Shown here: one piece after another, positions 9,159-10,286 of the stretch
Position numbering within the stretch: position 1 is the stretch's first letter
Layout: each line of letters begins with the position of its first letter
Assembly: GCA_018260375.1 (NCBI GenBank)
Contig: JAGLBF010000084.1
Location: 1-10,286 of the forward strand
Origin: Deinococcus sp.
Lineage (GTDB): Bacteria > Deinococcota > Deinococci > Deinococcales > Deinococcaceae
Direction of reading: 5' to 3'
DNA: 10,286 bases
Position numbers and translations under genes: made by a program
Notes under the pieces: model-generated
What the model was told of the DNA's origin: nothing
What the model saw: only the letters and a program-made list of their open reading frames with translations
The model's database searches: none

Positions 9159-10256
9159 ATGTTCATACGCTCCCTTTCCCTGAAGTGGCTGGATCCTCTC
9201 AAGCTGTGGGGCACCGCTGCTCTGCTGTTGGCCGCACAGGGCCGGGCCGTTTCGCCGGTTCAGGCCGTCACACCGTCGCCTGTTTCCCCGGCCCCCATTT
9301 CTACAGCTGCGCCGCAGCTGGCCTGCACGCCAAAAGTGCCGCTGGCCGCCGGCGTACAGGCTCAGCCCGTGACTTTCAACTGGCAGCCCATTGCCGCAGC
9401 AGCTCAGGCGCAGCTTCCAGCAGCGGCGTCCCACACGGCCCCCATCCAGGGCACGCTGTTCTGGCCGCGCAAGACAAAGGCTGGGCCTTTTCCAGCCGCC
9501 GTTTTGCTACACGGCAGCGGGGCTCACCAGTGCGACCTGTTCAGCGCCGCTGGGCTGCTCGCGGCGCGGGGCTACGTCGCCCTGACCCTAACCCAGCCTG
9601 ACAATGACTCGGCCAGCAGCGAGACGAGCGGTGTCGAGGCGCTGCAAAGCGCACTGGTATTTATCGCCTCGCCGCGTAGCCCAGCCCGCGCCTGGACCCG
9701 GCCAGACGACGTGGCCCTGATCGGGCACTCAGAGGGAGCCGGGGTGGTGAGCATCGCTCAGGGGCTGCCCGGTTTCGGCACGGTCAAAACCATCGTGGCG
9801 CTCGATAACCTGCGCCACTGGCTGACCGGAGACCCCGGCTCGGCGGTGCGTTCCTGTACGCGCACACCCTCGGGCGAGGTCACGCCGCGTGTGCCGGCGC
9901 TGGGTTTTGCCAAAGATGAGCCCTGCACCAAGTCCCAAGACACCAGCCCGGACGTCAAGCTCAGCGGCTGGAGTATCTGGCAGGCCAAGGGTATTCCGGC
10001 AGCAGCACTGGTGCCTGCCGGCTATAAGCACCTGACCTTCACCGACCGTGGGGGCACGCCCGCCCAGCTGCGCTGGCAAAGCGGCTTGATCGGCGCGTGG
10101 CTTGACCACTGGCTAAAAGGTGACCACCCGCTGACCTGCCAAGACGGAGCCGCGTTGGTCGGCAAACTCAGTAGGCACTACCGCTCGGCTTTCTTTTTCC
10201 CCGGTCAGATTCAGACGAACAACCTGCGGCGCGTGCTGGCGGACTGTGCCAAGTAA
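9159..10256 (+). CDS. Exported alpha/beta hydrolase (dienelactone-hydrolase-like)
   Basis: Predicted secreted or periplasmic serine hydrolase, 365 residues. The N-terminus has Arg/Lys residues and then a hydrophobic stretch (LWGTAALLLAA, 16–26), a signal peptide probably cleaved near residue 30–36, followed by a Pro/Ala/Val/Ser linker. The catalytic domain starts around residue 95. It has the oxyanion-type HGSG (118–121), the nucleophile elbow GHSEG with Ser191 (189–193), a possible acid at Asp253 and a likely His291 in AGYKHLTF. Six cysteines (56, 125, 233, 256, 327, 363) all lie after the signal peptide and could form disulfides, in keeping with export. The GTG at 9150 would add only three residues and lies inside the −10 box, so the ATG at 9159 is preferred. 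The family assignment beyond alpha/beta hydrolase is tentative and the substrate unknown. It lies 66 bp after tetR on the same strand. Confidence 0.85.
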   Translation: MFIRSLSLKWLDPLKLWGTAALLLAAQGRAVSPVQAVTPSPVSPAPISTAAPQLACTPKVPLAAGVQAQPVTFNWQPIAAAAQAQLPAAASHTAPIQGTLFWPRKTKAGPFPAAVLLHGSGAHQCDLFSAAGLLAARGYVALTLTQPDNDSASSETSGVEALQSALVFIASPRSPARAWTRPDDVALIGHSEGAGVVSIAQGLPGFGTVKTIVALDNLRHWLTGDPGSAVRSCTRTPSGEVTPRVPALGFAKDEPCTKSQDTSPDVKLSGWSIWQAKGIPAAALVPAGYKHLTFTDRGGTPAQLRWQSGLIGAWLDHWLKGDHPLTCQDGAALVGKLSRHYRSAFFFPGQIQTNNLRRVLADCAK

Positions 10257-10268
10257 GGTCACGGCTGT

Positions 10269-10286
10269 CTGATACGGACTGCCGCT
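10269..10286 (-). repeat. Dispersed intergenic repeat, final copy
   Basis: ctgatacggactgccgct starts 12 bases after the last stop codon. Its last 15 bases are the exact reverse complement of 41–55. It may continue beyond the window edge. Confidence 0.75.

Overview
The window looks like a chromosomal segment from a Deinococcus or close relative. This is inferred from four things: high-GC genes separated by AT-richer spacers, an sbcDC pair, several genes with a TANNNT −10 box only 6–7 bases before the start codon and no Shine-Dalgarno sequence (the leaderless layout reported as common in Deinococcus deserti), and short intergenic repeats built on the word tccgtat. No rRNA or tRNA is present to confirm the taxon, so I put this at about 0.7.

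Layout: (1) 1–224, a non-coding leader with a dispersed repeat copy, an 8-bp inverted repeat and a leaderless promoter candidate. (2) 225–4591, sbcD and sbcC, overlapping by four bases (ATGA), encoding the Mre11/Rad50-type nuclease and ATPase that process DNA ends and hairpins. (3) 4592–4845, a convergent spacer holding an inverted plus tandem copy of the tccgtat repeat. (4) 4846–5790 on the minus strand, a patatin-like (RssA/YchK-type) lipid acyl hydrolase. (5) 5860–6693, a small, soluble, kinase-domain-only Ser/Thr kinase, divergent from the patatin gene. (6) 6694–6758, a convergent spacer with a perfect 15-bp tandem duplication. (7) 6759–8363 on the minus strand, an exported type-B carboxylesterase. 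(8) 8364–8543, a divergent control region with two different tandem repeats. (9) 8544–9092, a TetR-family regulator. (10) 9159–10256, an exported alpha/beta hydrolase. (11) A last copy of the dispersed repeat ends the window, in inverted orientation to the first.

Two groups of genes probably work together. SbcD and SbcC form one complex. The carboxylesterase, the TetR regulator and the second exported hydrolase look like a regulated module: the regulator is divergent from one esterase and 66 bp upstream of the other, and both enzymes have a signal peptide followed by a Pro/Ala/Val/Ser-rich linker. The patatin and the kinase share a 69-bp divergent spacer, but nothing else links them.

I found no CRISPR array, transposase, toxin–antitoxin pair, prophage gene or recognisable new defence system. 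The most interesting signals are the architecture of SbcC (an 80-residue internal duplication starting at a coil break placed symmetrically with another break about the zinc hook), the repeated leaderless promoters, the paired 13–17-bp tandem duplications in four spacers, and the dispersed tccgtat repeat.
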